A DNA stretch of 64,000 bases from Cycloclasticus sp. (GCA_002733135.1 NVUJ01000001.1:159288-223287); one strand, 5' to 3'. Positions 17,972 through 29,011 are shown, numbered from the stretch's first letter. Numbers and translations: made by a program. The notes: a model not told the origin generated them from the letters alone.

Positions 17972-18451
17972 ATGGCAGATGCAAAAGTAATTGAAGGCAA
18001 TATGACAGTACGCGATGCGCGTTTCTGTTTATTGGTTGGGCGTTTTAATAGTTTTATTGTTGACCAATTAGAAAGTGGTGCCATTGACACCTTGGTGCGG
18101 CATGGTGCGTCTATTCAAAACATTGACATAGTTCGCGTGCCAGGTGCCTTTGAAATGCCATTAGCGGCTCAACGAATTGCAGCAAAGCAGAAGTACGATG
18201 CTATTATTGGTTTAGGTGCTGTTATTCGCGGCGGAACACCACATTTTGAGTATGTGTCTGGTGAAGTAACGAAAGGGTTAGCAACCGTGTCGCTTCAAGC
18301 TAACTTGCCGGTTACATTCGGCGTGTTAACAGTCGATACCATCGAGCAAGCTATTGAAAGGGCAGGTACTAAAGCAGGTAATAAAGGCGTAGAAGCGGCC
18401 TTAGCTGCAATAGAGATGGTTAATGTACTTAAGGTGATAGACGCCGAATGA
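17972..18451 (+). CDS. ribH: 6,7-dimethyl-8-ribityllumazine synthase
   Basis: Condenses the RibD product with the RibB product to give lumazine; forms icosahedral or pentameric assemblies. Characteristic segments are [49 protein letters not shown] (with the catalytic His) and [19 protein letters not shown] six bases upstream could begin the frame, but ATG at 17972 is preferred because CAGG lies 7 bases before it. The 159-residue length is normal. Its stop overlaps the nusB start (ATGA), so the two are translationally coupled. Confidence 0.97.
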   Translation: MADAKVIEGNMTVRDARFCLLVGRFNSFIVDQLESGAIDTLVRHGASIQNIDIVRVPGAFEMPLAAQRIAAKQKYDAIIGLGAVIRGGTPHFEYVSGEVTKGLATVSLQANLPVTFGVLTVDTIEQAIERAGTKAGNKGVEAALAAIEMVNVLKVIDAE

Positions 18452-18897
18452 CATCAGCAAAAAGCAGTTCAAGGCAAGTAGCACTTCAAGCTCTTTATCA
18501 ATGGCAGGTAACAGGGCAAAACTTAGAAGAGCTTCAGCGTCAGTTTGAAGAAAACCCTGAAGTCCCTAAATTTCAAAAAAGTTACTTTCAACTCTTGTTG
18601 AATGGTGTTGTTGATCAATTGGGTGAAATAGATGAAGCGCTTAATAAATTTACCGACCGTGAGCTTGAAAAAGTAGACCCCATAGAAAAGGCGATTCTGC
18701 GTTTAGGTGCCTACGAATTAATGTTTAAGCCAGAAGTGCCTTATAGAGTGGCTATTAATGAGTTCGTTAATTTGGCTAAGAGTTTCGGCTCCGAAAAAAG
18801 TCATGCGTACGTCAATAGTATCTTAGATCAGTTGGCTAAAAAAAATCGTTCGGTTGAAATTAAGGCGAATTTTAAGCGTAAGAAAAAATCCGGCTAA
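18448..18897 (+). CDS. nusB: Transcription antitermination factor NusB
   Basis: A small all-helical protein that binds boxA RNA with ribosomal protein S10 in rRNA antitermination complexes. Conserved features include [14 protein letters not shown] at the N-terminus, [14 protein letters not shown] and [29 protein letters not shown]. The 149-residue length is normal. The start ATGA overlaps the ribH stop, and thiL begins 9 bases after. The basic tail KRKKKSG is unusual but short. Confidence 0.97.
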   Translation: MTSAKSSSRQVALQALYQWQVTGQNLEELQRQFEENPEVPKFQKSYFQLLLNGVVDQLGEIDEALNKFTDRELEKVDPIEKAILRLGAYELMFKPEVPYRVAINEFVNLAKSFGSEKSHAYVNSILDQLAKKNRSVEIKANFKRKKKSG

Positions 18898-18906
18898 TTC
18901 AACTCT

Positions 18907-19884
18907 ATGCCATCGTCTGAATTTTCCATAATAGAAGAGTTCTTTGCGATAAATTCTGCACAAGGGATGATGCCAACATTGGGTATTGGAGATGATTGTG
19001 CGGTGCTCGATATTCCGAGTGATAAGCAGCTTGCGGTAAGTACCGATACCTTAGTTGAAGACGTGCATTTTTTATCGAATAGCGACCCAAGGCTTTTAGG
19101 TCATAAAGCATTAGCGGTTAATTTAAGTGATATTGCAGCAATGGGTGCAACGCCTACTTGGGTATCGTTGGCGATTACATTACCAGCGATAGATAAGGGT
19201 TGGTTGTCATCATTTAGCCAAGGTTTTTTTGCGTTAGCTAAAGAACACAGCGTGCAAATTATTGGTGGCGATACGACACGCGGCCCGCTTTCAATCACTG
19301 TGAATATTATGGGGCTGTTGCCCAATGGGCAGTGTTTAGCTCGATCTGGTGCAAAGGTGGGTGATGCTATTTATGTGTCCGGCACTATTGGTAATGCTGG
19401 CTTGGGGTTAAAAAAAGCTATTAAAGCCGATGTTGACCAAAAAGACCCAGATGTGGGCAGTTATTTAAAGCCAGAGCCATGTGTATCACTAGGAGAAGCT
19501 ATTTTAAGTATGGCAAATTCGTGTATTGACGTTTCAGACGGGTTGTCAGCTGACCTAAATCATATTCTTAAGGCGAGTCATGTTGGGGCAACGATTAGCC
19601 ACGAAGATATGCCCTTTACGCAATCAGTAAAAGAGTATATGGAAGAGAATAATGATGATTTATGGCCCTACTCAACAGGAGACGATTATCAGCTATGTTT
19701 TACAATGCCGCCACAAACATCGATAAGCGAACTAGCTACATATGACGTGACTAAGATAGGTGTTATTGAAGAGAAACAGGGTCTTAGGATTAAATTTAAC
19801 GACGGTAAACTTATAACGCTCAATAAAGGTTTTGATCATTTCCAGCCTGTGTCGGGTGAACTTGGTATATCAACCGCTGAATAG
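18907..19884 (+). CDS. thiL: Thiamine-monophosphate kinase
   Basis: Phosphorylates thiamine monophosphate to the active diphosphate cofactor. It is a PurM-like fold enzyme: GIGDDCAVL near residue 27, VSTDTLVEDVHF, KALAVNLSDIAAMGA, GGDTTRG and the CIDVSDGLSADLNHI stretch bind Mg and ATP. The 325-residue length is normal. It is part of the nusB-thiL-pgpA run, with gaps of 9 and about 20 bases. No other thiamine gene or TPP riboswitch is nearby. Confidence 0.97.
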   Translation: MPSSEFSIIEEFFAINSAQGMMPTLGIGDDCAVLDIPSDKQLAVSTDTLVEDVHFLSNSDPRLLGHKALAVNLSDIAAMGATPTWVSLAITLPAIDKGWLSSFSQGFFALAKEHSVQIIGGDTTRGPLSITVNIMGLLPNGQCLARSGAKVGDAIYVSGTIGNAGLGLKKAIKADVDQKDPDVGSYLKPEPCVSLGEAILSMANSCIDVSDGLSADLNHILKASHVGATISHEDMPFTQSVKEYMEENNDDLWPYSTGDDYQLCFTMPPQTSISELATYDVTKIGVIEEKQGLRIKFNDGKLITLNKGFDHFQPVSGELGISTAE

Positions 19885-19906
19885 TGGATTATGATTGGGT
19901 ATTCTT

Positions 19907-20401
19907 ATGGATAAAAACACCCCTACATTTAAACAACTGTGTGTGAACCCTATACATATGCTAGCGTTTGGCTTTGGTTCAGGGTTGGCTAAAAAAGCGC
20001 CGGGGACAATGGGTACGTTGGCTGCGATGCCCATATACTATTGCTTGTCGATGTATTTTATAAGTAATTATTTACAGGTGCTTTTAGTCGTTGTTATATC
20101 GGGTATATGGATATGTGGAAAAGCAGCGGATGATATTGGTGTGCATGATCACGGCGGTATTGTTTGGGATGAAATTGCGGGTTATTTGTTAACGATGTAT
20201 TGGGTTCCTTTTAGTGGGTTAAATATGTTGTTTGGATTTGTGCTGTTTAGGCTTTTTGATATTTTGAAACCATGGCCAATAAATTGGGCAGATAAGCAAG
20301 TAAGTGGCGGCTTTGGGATTATGTTAGATGATTTGATAGCTGGGATTATGGCTGCTGCCTGTTTGTATGGATTTAATTTATTCTTGTATACGGCTTATTA
20401 A
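19907..20401 (+). CDS. pgpA: Phosphatidylglycerophosphatase A
   Basis: An inner membrane phosphatase that converts phosphatidylglycerol phosphate to phosphatidylglycerol. The family signature is clear: GFGSGLAKKAPGTMGTLAAMP near residue 20 and VWDEIAGYLLTM near 85, with three or four hydrophobic helices and RLFDILKPWPINWADK. A TTG at 19895 is in frame, but the ATG at 19907 is preferred because it lies closer to the conserved start of the family. About 165 residues, normal. It ends the riboflavin/thiL operon. Confidence 0.95.
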   Translation: MDKNTPTFKQLCVNPIHMLAFGFGSGLAKKAPGTMGTLAAMPIYYCLSMYFISNYLQVLLVVVISGIWICGKAADDIGVHDHGGIVWDEIAGYLLTMYWVPFSGLNMLFGFVLFRLFDILKPWPINWADKQVSGGFGIMLDDLIAGIMAAACLYGFNLFLYTAY

Positions 20402-20425
20402 GCGTGGAAATAATCACAATTTAGA

Positions 20426-20454
20426 TTGTAAAGGCGCTGATGTTCTAGTATTAT
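20426..20454 (+). promoter_or_regulatory. Promoter of the initiator tRNA (and possibly the nusA operon)
   Basis: TTGTAA (20426-20431), 17 bases, TATTAT (20449-20454). A G+C-rich stretch (CCGCACC) follows, the kind of discriminator that responds to ppGpp. Transcription would begin near 20461, about 10 bases before the mature tRNA. Confidence 0.7.
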
Positions 20455-20470
20455 TCCGCACCTAAATGGA

Positions 20471-20547
<77 letters not shown>

Positions 20548-20560
20548 ACGTTTTAAAAGG

Positions 20561-20582
20561 TGCCCCATTTTGGGGTATTTTT
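20561..20582 (+). terminator. First terminator after the initiator tRNA
   Basis: CCCCA and TGGGG pair around TTT, followed by TATTTTT. It lies 14 bases after the tRNA. Confidence 0.65.
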
Positions 20583-20640
20583 GTTTGGCCTCTTATTAAT
20601 CTGTTGTTAGATTCATAAGTGTAAATCATAGTGATTAATT

Positions 20641-20660
20641 GGGCCGTCGGGCCTTTTTTT
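20641..20660 (+). terminator. Second terminator, 16 bases before rimP
   Basis: GGCC-GTCG-GGCC followed by seven T residues. The stem is short (4 bp) but all G:C. Its place so close to the rimP start suggests attenuation of the nusA operon. No clear promoter lies between it and rimP. Confidence 0.55.
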
Positions 20661-20676
20661 ATATGTAACGAATGGT

Positions 20677-21135
20677 ATGAATCAAGCACCAACGAAAATT
20701 TTACAACTCATTGAGCCTGCCGTCATAGGGCTTGGATATGAATTTGTTGGTGCAGAGTTTATTGGACAAGGTCGTGATGCTACCCTGTTGGTTTATATCG
20801 ATTCAGACAACGGTATTTTGGTGGGAGACTGTTCTAAAGTCAGCCATCAGATTAGTGGAATTATGGATGTTGAAGACCCAATCAGTGGCCAATATAGGCT
20901 TGAGGTTTCATCACCAGGCATGGAAAGGCCATTGTTCACCTTGGGTCACTTTGAGCGGTTTAAAGGTTCGATGGTCAAATTAGAACTGCGCCAAGCAACC
21001 GTTGAAGGTCAACGACGTTTTACCGGTGAAATATTAGATGTAAAAGTGGATGTCATTCATATACATGTGGATGATGAAGAGATTGAAGTCCCTTTTTCAA
21101 TGTTAAAAAAAGCAAGACTTGAAGTTAAATTTTAA
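20677..21135 (+). CDS. rimP: Ribosome maturation factor RimP
   Basis: Needed for 30S assembly. A 152-residue two-domain protein: N-terminal domain with LIEPAVIGLGYEFVGAEF, then YRLEVSSPGMERPLFTLGHFERFKG joining to a C-terminal SH3-like barrel. It is the first gene of the rimP-nusA-infB-rbfA-truB-rpsO-pnp series. The ATG at 20677 has no strong ribosome site, and the second terminator hairpin lies 16 bases upstream, so expression may depend on read-through from the tRNA promoter (inference). Confidence 0.96.
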   Translation: MNQAPTKILQLIEPAVIGLGYEFVGAEFIGQGRDATLLVYIDSDNGILVGDCSKVSHQISGIMDVEDPISGQYRLEVSSPGMERPLFTLGHFERFKGSMVKLELRQATVEGQRRFTGEILDVKVDVIHIHVDDEEIEVPFSMLKKARLEVKF

Positions 21136-21156
21136 AAATTATTTTTAGGGTTAAAA

Positions 21157-22659
21157 ATGGCTAATAAAGAAATTTTAATGGTTGTAGACGTTGTTTCGAA
21201 TGAGAAAGAAATTGAGCGCGAAATTCTGTTTGAAGCAATTGAGGCGGCTTTGGCAATGGCAACCAAAAAGATGTATAGCGAAGATATTGATGCGCGTGTT
21301 TCAATTGATCAAGAGACAGGTGACTATGAATCGTTTAGGCGTTGGGAAGTGGTTGAGGCGGATGAAGAATTTGAGAATGGCCTAGAAAAGCCAGATGCCC
21401 AAATTTTGCTTGAAGATGCAAAAAAATCTGACGCATCTTTGGACGTAGGTGACTTTATAGAAGAGCCAATTGCATCGGCTGAATTTGGTCGTATTGGTGC
21501 TCAAGCGGCTAAACAAGTTATTGTGCAGAAGGTACGCGAAGCCGAGCGCAAGAAAGTCTACGAGTTTTATAAAGACAAAGTGGGTGATCTAGTAACGGGC
21601 GTTATTAAGCGCATCGAACGCGGTAATGTGTTTGTTGATTTGGAAGGTACGGCAGATGCAATTATTCCTCGCGAGGAGATGATTCCTAGAGAACCTGTGA
21701 GAACAGGCGACAGAATCCGTGGTTACTTGAAAGAGGTAGAAGAAGTAATACGTGGCCCTCAATTAACGGTTACAAGAAGCGCGCCTGAACTTTTAATTGC
21801 TTTATTTAACCTAGAAGTGCCAGAAGTAGGCGATGGTTTAATCGAAATCTTGGGTGCGGCACGTGATCCAGGTTCAAGAGCTAAAATTGCAGTACGTACG
21901 CGTGACCAACGTTTGGATCCAGTGGGTGCTTGTGTAGGTATGCGTGGTTCGCGAGTTCAAGCGGTTTCAAATGAATTAGCAGGTGAGCGAGTCGATATTA
22001 TTTTATGGGATGAAAACGAAGCTCAATTTGTGATTAATGCCATGTCGCCTGCTGAAGTTGTATCTATTGTTATGGACGAAGACAAACACAGCATGGACGT
22101 CTCAGTTCGTGATGATAGCTTATCGCAGGCAATTGGGCGTGGCGGCCAAAATGTTCGTTTAGCCAGTGAATTAACGGGCTGGAAACTGAACGTGATGAGT
22201 GAAACGCAAGCAGACGAGCAAAGCGCATCTGAAACAGATGTTTTTGTTCAGCAGTTAATGGTGGACTTGGATGTTGATGAAGATGTTGCGTTGATTCTTG
22301 TCCAGGAAGGCTATACATCCATTGATGAAATCAGTTTTGTAGAGCTTGAAGACTTAGTTGCGATTGAAGAGTTCGACGAAGATATTGCTGAAGAAATACA
22401 GCAGCGTGCTAAAGATGCGCTATTGATTAAAGCGATTGCTTCTGAAGAAGTGTTGGAAGAACACGAGCCCGCGAAGGATTTATTAGAAATGGAAGGCATG
22501 GATCGCGAATTAGCATTTAAACTTGCAAGTAAAGAAGTCGTCACAATGGAAGACCTTGCGGATTTAGCGACAGATGAATTGCTAGACTTAGTCGACATTG
22601 GTGAAGAACGTGCGACTGTATTAATTATGAAGGCACGTGAACCTTGGTTCGCTGAATAA
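21157..22659 (+). CDS. nusA: Transcription termination/antitermination factor NusA
   Basis: Binds RNA polymerase and modulates pausing, termination and antitermination. Domains in order: N-terminal RNA polymerase-binding domain (1-125), S1 domain (about 137-200, GDLVTGVIKRIERGNVFVDL), KH1 and KH2 (about 205-345, with GACVGMRGSRVQAVSNELAGERVD and IGRGGQNVRLASELTGW) and two C-terminal acidic repeats (about 365-430 and 440-500), an arrangement typical of gammaproteobacteria. The 500-residue length is normal. Likely to feed back on the terminators in front of rimP. Confidence 0.98.
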   Translation: MANKEILMVVDVVSNEKEIEREILFEAIEAALAMATKKMYSEDIDARVSIDQETGDYESFRRWEVVEADEEFENGLEKPDAQILLEDAKKSDASLDVGDFIEEPIASAEFGRIGAQAAKQVIVQKVREAERKKVYEFYKDKVGDLVTGVIKRIERGNVFVDLEGTADAIIPREEMIPREPVRTGDRIRGYLKEVEEVIRGPQLTVTRSAPELLIALFNLEVPEVGDGLIEILGAARDPGSRAKIAVRTRDQRLDPVGACVGMRGSRVQAVSNELAGERVDIILWDENEAQFVINAMSPAEVVSIVMDEDKHSMDVSVRDDSLSQAIGRGGQNVRLASELTGWKLNVMSETQADEQSASETDVFVQQLMVDLDVDEDVALILVQEGYTSIDEISFVELEDLVAIEEFDEDIAEEIQQRAKDALLIKAIASEEVLEEHEPAKDLLEMEGMDRELAFKLASKEVVTMEDLADLATDELLDLVDIGEERATVLIMKAREPWFAE

Positions 22660-22684
22660 GTAAAGACTCTCTGGAGAAAGCAAA

Positions 22685-25231
22685 ATGGCAGATATTACAG
22701 TTCAACACTTGGCTAAAGTTGTTGGTACCACAGCAGAGAAACTGGTGGGGCAACTTAAAGACGCAGGTGTAAAAGGTAAAAAAACGTCTTCAACGTTAAG
22801 TGAAGAGGATAAGTTGAAGCTACTCGCTTATCTTAGGGAAAGTCACGGCAAAGGTAAAAAAGATATATCAGCGCCTAAGAAAATGACCCTGAAGCGTAAA
22901 ACGTCAGTTATCGAACTAAAGCAAAAAAGTAAAGGCAGAGGAGCGCCAAGCAGTACCGTTAGCATTGAAGTACGTAAAAAGAAAATATTGGGACGGTCAA
23001 CTGAGGAGCTCGCAACTGGATTAAGTTCAGACGAACTTGAAGAGGCTAAAAAAGCAGCTCAGGCACATCAACAATTGGTTGAGGAAAAAGGTGCTGTACG
23101 TGAAAAAGAACGAGCAAGAGTAGATAAAAAGCGCTTTGAAAAAGAACAGCTAGAGCTAGACAAGAAAGCTAAGTTGGAAGCTGTACAAGCAGCTGAATTA
23201 GCTACAAAAGCAGCTGAGTCGAACGAGAAAGAAGAGCCGGAAGATTCTGTGAAAACTGCTCAACAAGTCAAAAAAAGGGCTGCGGAAACTGAAGCGAAAA
23301 AAGCGCAAGCAGTTGCACGTAAACCAGATAAAAAGAAAGGTGGTTCAAAACCCACAGGTCGAATTTTACACGTAGACAAGAAACCACGTCGTAAAACTAA
23401 AGGTGCGAAAAAAGCACATCATATTCGACTTGAGTCTGACGACAAGCACGCATTTGAAGTACCAACTAAAACCATCACGTACAACGTAGAGATACCAGAA
23501 AGCATCATTGTTTCTGATCTTGCGCAACGTATGAATGTTAAAGCGGGCGAAGTAATTAAAACACTAATGGGCCTAGGGACAATGGCGACCATTAATCAAC
23601 CGCTAGACCAAGATACAGCGGTCATTGTGGTTGAAGAAATGGGCCACAAGGTGACGTTACGTAGTGATGAAGACATCCAAGCAGAGTTGTTAGCTGATGT
23701 TATTCAGCAAGATGGCGAGGAAGTACCTCGTGGTCCAGTGGTTACTATTATGGGTCACGTTGATCACGGTAAAACATCGTTACTCGATTATATTCGTGAA
23801 AGTAGAGTGGCTGCAGGTGAGTCGGGTGGCATTACTCAACATATTGGAGCTTATCGTGTGAAACAAGGCGACAGTATGGTGACGTTTATTGACACGCCAG
23901 GTCACGCCGCATTTAGTGAAATGCGTGCACGTGGCGCACAAATAACCGATTTGGTTATTTTGGTTGTGGCTGCTGATGATGGCGTGATGCCACAAACAAT
24001 AGAAGCGGTAGAACACACGCGAGCGGCGGGTGTGCCGATGATTGTAGCTGTTAATAAAATGGACAAAGAAGGCGCGCAGCCTGACCGCGTTAAGAATGAA
24101 TTAGCACAACTTGAAGTAACACCTGAAGATTGGGGTGGCGACACACAGTTTGTTAATATTTCTGCACTGACAGGTGACGGTGTTGATGAATTACTCGAAG
24201 GCATTTCGCTACAAGCAGAATTGCTTGAATTAAAAGCACCAGTCGATGTGCCTGCGATAGGTGTTGTCATTGAATCACGCCTAGATAAAGGGCGAGGACC
24301 AATCGGTACGATTTTGGTAAAGAAAGGGACTCTACGCTTGGGTGACTATATCGTTGCCGGTGAAGCGCATGGCCGTGTTAAGGCGATGTTTGATGAGCAT
24401 GGAAAGGCGCTGAAAGAAGCAACACCAGCAGTGCCTGTTGAAGTGTTAGGCCTATCAAGTGCCACAGAATCTGGCGTTGAAGTATATGCCGCACCAAGCG
24501 AGCGTAAAGCGCGTGAAATTGCCGAGTTCCGTCAAAATAGAACCAGACAAGCGAGGCAGGCTAAACAACAAGCTGTAAAACTTGAGCAAGCATTTTCCCA
24601 GATGGAAGAGGGTGATAGCGCCACACTGAATATATTAATTAAAACTGATGTGCACGGCAGTTTGGAAGCGTTAAAAGGCTCGTTAATAAACCTCTCAACG
24701 GATGAGGTGAAAGTTTCTGTTGTTGCGGGTGGCGTTGGTGGTATTAACGAAAGTGACGTGAATTTAGCCTCAGCGTCAGATGCGTTGATTATTGGTTTTA
24801 ATACGCGTGCCGATGCTAGCGCAAGACGCATGATTGAAAACCGAGGTGTGTCCGTTCGTTACTACAGTATTATTTATGATGTAATCGACGACGTTCGAGA
24901 TGCCCTGTCTGGTTTGTTAGCGCCAGAAATCAAAGAAAAAATTGTTGGGATTGCCACTGTGCGTGACGTCTTTAAATCACCTAAGCTGGGTGCAATTGCC
25001 GGCTGTATGGTGGCAGAAGGCTATGTTAAAAAAGACTTACCTATTCGTGTGTTGCGTGAAAGTGTGGTGATTTACGAAGGGCAGCTTGAGTCATTAAGGC
25101 GCTTTAAAGATGATGTGCAAGAAGTTAAGTCGGGCATGGAATGTGGTATTGGCGTTAAAAATTACAACGACGTTCAAGACGGCGATCAAATTGAAGTCTT
25201 CGAACGTATTGAAGTTAAACGTAAGCTGTAA
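22685..25231 (+). CDS. infB: Translation initiation factor IF-2
   Basis: The GTPase that brings initiator tRNA to the 30S subunit, encoded one gene cluster away from that tRNA. Domains: an N-terminal IF2_N module (1-50), a highly charged, Lys/Glu/Ala-rich linker (about 85-240), a second IF2_N (about 270-330), the G domain from residue 357 ([21 protein letters not shown]) and the C-terminal beta-barrels that bind fMet-tRNA. The 848-residue length is normal for this group. Possible internal start codons for a shorter IF2 form were not assessed. Confidence 0.98.
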   Translation: MADITVQHLAKVVGTTAEKLVGQLKDAGVKGKKTSSTLSEEDKLKLLAYLRESHGKGKKDISAPKKMTLKRKTSVIELKQKSKGRGAPSSTVSIEVRKKKILGRSTEELATGLSSDELEEAKKAAQAHQQLVEEKGAVREKERARVDKKRFEKEQLELDKKAKLEAVQAAELATKAAESNEKEEPEDSVKTAQQVKKRAAETEAKKAQAVARKPDKKKGGSKPTGRILHVDKKPRRKTKGAKKAHHIRLESDDKHAFEVPTKTITYNVEIPESIIVSDLAQRMNVKAGEVIKTLMGLGTMATINQPLDQDTAVIVVEEMGHKVTLRSDEDIQAELLADVIQQDGEEVPRGPVVTIMGHVDHGKTSLLDYIRESRVAAGESGGITQHIGAYRVKQGDSMVTFIDTPGHAAFSEMRARGAQITDLVILVVAADDGVMPQTIEAVEHTRAAGVPMIVAVNKMDKEGAQPDRVKNELAQLEVTPEDWGGDTQFVNISALTGDGVDELLEGISLQAELLELKAPVDVPAIGVVIESRLDKGRGPIGTILVKKGTLRLGDYIVAGEAHGRVKAMFDEHGKALKEATPAVPVEVLGLSSATESGVEVYAAPSERKAREIAEFRQNRTRQARQAKQQAVKLEQAFSQMEEGDSATLNILIKTDVHGSLEALKGSLINLSTDEVKVSVVAGGVGGINESDVNLASASDALIIGFNTRADASARRMIENRGVSVRYYSIIYDVIDDVRDALSGLLAPEIKEKIVGIATVRDVFKSPKLGAIAGCMVAEGYVKKDLPIRVLRESVVIYEGQLESLRRFKDDVQEVKSGMECGIGVKNYNDVQDGDQIEVFERIEVKRKL

Positions 25232-25241
25232 TAATTGATTA

Positions 25242-25607
25242 ATGCCTAGAGAGTTTTTACGTTTTCAACGTGTTGAAAGGCAGCTTCAACGTGAATTGGC
25301 TGAGATTCTACAGCGGGATATTCGTGACCCTGATGTCGGCTTTGTGACCGTTAGCGGTGTGGAAGTTACGAAAGATATAGCGGTGGCTAAAGTGTTTATC
25401 AGCGTTTTAACGACAAAAGATAACGAAGACAAGCAATCTAGTGTGACCGCACTGAATCGAGCGTCTAATTATATTCATGGCATGGTGTCTAAACGTATGC
25501 GCATGAGGATGGTGCCTGAGTTAAGGTTCTTTTTAGACGAGTCTATTGAGCAAGGGATTAAAATGGATGCGTTGCTCAAAGCGACGAATCCAGATAACGA
25601 GAAGTAA
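25242..25607 (+). CDS. rbfA: Ribosome-binding factor A
   Basis: A cold-shock-related KH-like protein that matures 16S rRNA 5' ends. Conserved RVERQLQRELAEILQRDIRDPDVGFVTVSGVEVTKD (in part) and the ELRFFLDESIEQGIKMDALL segment. 121 residues, normal. It lies 10 bases after infB and 3 bases before truB. Confidence 0.97.
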   Translation: MPREFLRFQRVERQLQRELAEILQRDIRDPDVGFVTVSGVEVTKDIAVAKVFISVLTTKDNEDKQSSVTALNRASNYIHGMVSKRMRMRMVPELRFFLDESIEQGIKMDALLKATNPDNEK

Positions 25608-25610
25608 AAC

Positions 25611-26519
25611 GTGGCAAATCGTATCAAGAAAGGCCGTGATATTAGCGGTATTTTGATTTTAGATAAACCACTGAATATATCTTCTAACCGCGCTGTTCAA
25701 ATTGTTAAACGTTTGTATGGCGCAAAAAAGGTGGGCCATACCGGAAGTTTAGATCCGCTAGCATCTGGTGTGCTCCCCATTTGTTTAGGTCATGCTACGA
25801 AAGTGTCGCAATATCTACTGGCATCAGATAAAACGTATTTATTTACCATGAAGCTTGGGGAGACAACATCTACAGGTGATATGGAAGGTGACGTGGTTCA
25901 GCGTAAGCCCCTGCCAGATCTCAGCTCAGTAGATATTTCTGCTTTATTAAACGAGTTTATGGGTGTTATTCAACAAGTGCCGCCGATGTATTCTGCGCTA
26001 AAACATAATGGGCAACGCTTATATGCGTTAGCTAGGGCGGGCAAAACAGTTGAAAGGTCGTCCCGTGAAGTGACGATTAAATCGCTAACGTTAGAGTCAA
26101 TAACGGCAGATAGCTTAACGTTACAAGTATGCTGTACTAAGGGTACTTATGTGCGTACGTTGGCTGAAGACTTGGGTGAAGCATTAGGTTGTGGTGCGCA
26201 CGTTACTTTTTTAAGGCGAATTAGGACGGGATCTTTTGAGCTGGAGCTTTCAATGAGCATTGAGCAACTTGAAGCGGTGGCGGGCGATTATAAAGCGTTG
26301 GATGAGTTTCTTCAGCCACTGGATATGGCGCTACATAATTACCCTGTTATTACCTGTAGTGACAAATCTAAAAGTGATTTGTGCTTAGGTAGACAAGTAT
26401 GCATAGAGGGGTTAAGTGAAGCATCGTTGATTCGACTAAATGATATGGATGGCAATATCTTTGGTTTGGGAAAATGGGTGGCCGATAAACAATTGGCACC
26501 TGTTAGAATTTTCGTTTAA
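25611..26519 (+). CDS. truB: tRNA pseudouridine-55 synthase TruB
   Basis: Makes pseudouridine 55 in the T-loop of tRNAs. Catalytic Asp in GHTGSLDPLASGVLP near residue 48; also GILILDKP, YSALKHNGQRLYALAR and GTYVRTLAEDLGEALG. A PUA-like C-terminus completes the 302 residues. The start is GTG at 25611, 3 bases after the rbfA stop, a position that suggests coupling; no ATG fits in the conserved N-terminus. Confidence 0.97.
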   Translation: MANRIKKGRDISGILILDKPLNISSNRAVQIVKRLYGAKKVGHTGSLDPLASGVLPICLGHATKVSQYLLASDKTYLFTMKLGETTSTGDMEGDVVQRKPLPDLSSVDISALLNEFMGVIQQVPPMYSALKHNGQRLYALARAGKTVERSSREVTIKSLTLESITADSLTLQVCCTKGTYVRTLAEDLGEALGCGAHVTFLRRIRTGSFELELSMSIEQLEAVAGDYKALDEFLQPLDMALHNYPVITCSDKSKSDLCLGRQVCIEGLSEASLIRLNDMDGNIFGLGKWVADKQLAPVRIFV

Positions 26520-26548
26520 ATAACAGTCAATACATTCGCTTATACTGC

Positions 26549-26577
26549 TTGTTAGCGATTAGCCTGCGGAGTATAAT
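26549..26577 (+). promoter_or_regulatory. Promoter of rpsO-pnp
   Basis: TTGTTA (26549-26554), 17 bases, TATAAT (26572-26577). The -10 box is a perfect consensus. It gives a leader of about 35 bases before the rpsO start. Confidence 0.75.
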
Positions 26578-26618
26578 GCACCGTTTTTTTAAGATAAATT
26601 GTAATTGGAGTAAGTAAT

Positions 26619-26888
26619 ATGTCGTTCGGTACAGAACAAAAGCAAGAAATAGTTAAAGAATATGCGTTATCAGAAGGTGATACAGGATCTCCAGAGGTCC
26701 AGGTTGCTTTGTTAACGGGGAGAATCAATCATTTGACACCGCATTTTTCTGAGAACACAAAAGACCACCATTCGCGTCAAGGTTTGTTAAGAATTATTAA
26801 CCGTCGTCGTAAATTGTTAGACTACTTAAAAGGTAAAGACGTTGAACGTTACCGTGCACTGATTGCGCGTTTAGGTTTAAGAAAATAA
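26619..26888 (+). CDS. rpsO: 30S ribosomal protein S15
   Basis: A primary 16S rRNA-binding protein of 89 residues, the standard length. The conserved core includes [24 protein letters not shown] and the [26 protein letters not shown] end. Ribosome site GGAG lies 8 bases before the ATG. It has its own promoter and is followed by pnp after 23 bases. Confidence 0.98.
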   Translation: MSFGTEQKQEIVKEYALSEGDTGSPEVQVALLTGRINHLTPHFSENTKDHHSRQGLLRIINRRRKLLDYLKGKDVERYRALIARLGLRK

Positions 26889-26911
26889 TTTAATTAATAG
26901 GCAGACATATA

Positions 26912-28981
26912 GTGAATTCAGTAAAAAAAGAGTTTCAGTTCGGTAATCAAACAGTATCATTCGAAACGGGCGAAGTTGCTCGTCAAGCAGATGGTGCTGT
27001 ATTAGTTGAAATAGATGGCACGATTGTTTTAGTAACAGCTGTAGGCAAACGCGAAGGTGGTGAGAATAATTCGTTCTTCCCGCTAACCGTTAACTACCAA
27101 GAAAAAACCTACGCCGCTGGTAAAATACCAGGCGGCTTTTTTAAGCGTGAAGGCCGCCCAAGTGAAAAAGAAACACTGACGTGTCGTCTTATTGATCGCC
27201 CAATTCGTCCATTGTTTCCCAAAGGTTACAAAAACGAAACTCAGATTATCGCCACTGTTATTTCACTAAACCCAGAAGTTGATCCAGATATTCCTGCGTT
27301 ACTTGGCGCATCTGCTGCATTGGCGATTTCCGGCCTACCATTCGACGGTCCAATTGGAGCTGCTCGCGTTGGTTATATCAATGGTGAATATGCACTTAAC
27401 CCATCTAAAACAGCACTAGCTGATTCTAAATTAGATTTAGTTGTTGCTGGTACTGTGGATGCGGTTCTTATGGTTGAGTCTGAAGCAGACTGCCTACCTG
27501 AAGACGTTATGTTAGGCGCGGTTACGTTTGGTCACGAACAAATGCAAGCTGCTATCACAGCGATTAATGAATTAGCGACTGATTGTGGGAAGCCACGTAT
27601 GGAATGGTCGGCACCTGAGAAAGATCAAGCATTAGTAGAAAAAGTAGCTGGCCTAGCTAACGCAGGCATTGCGGATGCATACACTGTGCTAGTTAAGCTT
27701 GACCGCCAAGTTAAGTTAAAAGAAGTTCGTAACGAAGTATTGGCTCAATTAGAAGACGAAGACACTGACGAAGTAAAAGATATTTTCTCTTCACTAGAAA
27801 AGAAACACGTTCGTGAATTAGTGCTATCAACTAAGAAACGTATTGATGGACGTGACTTATCAACGGTTCGTGAAATTCACGTGCGTACCGGCGTATTACC
27901 ACGCGCACACGGTTCTGCATTGTTTACACGCGGCGAAACCCAAGCATTGGTAGTGGCTACCTTAGGTACAGACCGCGACGCTCAAATGATTGATGCGATT
28001 GAAGGTGAATACCGTGATCACTTTATGCTGCATTACAACTTCCCTCCATTTTGTGTAGGCGAAACAGGTTTTGTTGGTTCACCAAAAAGACGTGAAATTG
28101 GCCACGGCCGTTTAGCAAAACGTGGTATCCAAGCGGTATTACCTAGCCAAGAAGATTTCTCATACGTATTACGCGTAGTAGCTGAGGTGACTGAGTCTAA
28201 CGGTTCAAGTTCAATGGCGAGTACTTGTGGTACAAGTTTGGCATTGATGGATGCGGGTGTGCCGATGAAAGCACCGGTTGCTGGTATTGCGATGGGTCTT
28301 ATTAAAGAAGGTGATGACTTTGCGGTATTATCTGATATTTTAGGTGATGAAGATCACTTAGGTGATATGGACTTTAAAGTATCGGGTACAGAAGCTGGTG
28401 TGACTGCGTTACAAATGGATATTAAAATCCAAGGTATTACCCATGAAATTATGTCGACAGCGTTAGAGCAGGCCAAAGAAGGTCGTTTACATATTTTAGA
28501 AAAAATGAATGCTGAGTTATCTGAAGGCCGTGCAGAAATGTCTGATTTTGCACCACGTATTTTAACCATTAAAATTGACCCAGCAAAAATTCGTGACGTT
28601 ATTGGTAAAGGTGGCGTGACCATCCGTGCTATTACAGAAGAAACGGGTGCTTCGATTGATATTACAGATGAAGGTCTTGTAAAAGTCGCTTCTGTTGACC
28701 GCGAAGCGGGTGAAAAAGCGCTTAAGCGTATTGAAGATATTACTGCCGAAATTGAAGTCGGCAGAATTTACGAAGGTAAAGTCGTTCGCTTAATGGACTT
28801 CGGCGCATTCGTATCAATTTTACCGGGCAAAGATGGTTTGGTTCATATCTCGCAAATTTCAGAAGAACGCGTTGAAAAAGTGAGTGATAAATTAGCGGAA
28901 GGCGACGTTGTAAAAGTAAAAGTGCTAGAAGTTGATCGCCAAGGCCGTGTCCGTTTAAGTATGAAAGAAGTAACGGAATAA
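26912..28981 (+). CDS. pnp: Polyribonucleotide nucleotidyltransferase (PNPase)
   Basis: A phosphorolytic 3'-5' exoribonuclease of the RNA degradosome. Two RNase PH domains (about 10-230 and 310-545), then a KH domain (about 555-610, [25 protein letters not shown]) and an S1 domain (about 620-689, [26 protein letters not shown]). The 689 residues are slightly short because the C-terminal tail after S1 is almost absent. Start is GTG. Only 23 bases separate it from rpsO, which leaves no room for the long RNase III leader hairpin used for self-regulation in E. coli. Confidence 0.98.
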   Translation: MNSVKKEFQFGNQTVSFETGEVARQADGAVLVEIDGTIVLVTAVGKREGGENNSFFPLTVNYQEKTYAAGKIPGGFFKREGRPSEKETLTCRLIDRPIRPLFPKGYKNETQIIATVISLNPEVDPDIPALLGASAALAISGLPFDGPIGAARVGYINGEYALNPSKTALADSKLDLVVAGTVDAVLMVESEADCLPEDVMLGAVTFGHEQMQAAITAINELATDCGKPRMEWSAPEKDQALVEKVAGLANAGIADAYTVLVKLDRQVKLKEVRNEVLAQLEDEDTDEVKDIFSSLEKKHVRELVLSTKKRIDGRDLSTVREIHVRTGVLPRAHGSALFTRGETQALVVATLGTDRDAQMIDAIEGEYRDHFMLHYNFPPFCVGETGFVGSPKRREIGHGRLAKRGIQAVLPSQEDFSYVLRVVAEVTESNGSSSMASTCGTSLALMDAGVPMKAPVAGIAMGLIKEGDDFAVLSDILGDEDHLGDMDFKVSGTEAGVTALQMDIKIQGITHEIMSTALEQAKEGRLHILEKMNAELSEGRAEMSDFAPRILTIKIDPAKIRDVIGKGGVTIRAITEETGASIDITDEGLVKVASVDREAGEKALKRIEDITAEIEVGRIYEGKVVRLMDFGAFVSILPGKDGLVHISQISEERVEKVSDKLAEGDVVKVKVLEVDRQGRVRLSMKEVTE

Positions 28982-29011
28982 TTAGTTACTTTAATAACAT
29001 AGGTATTTGAT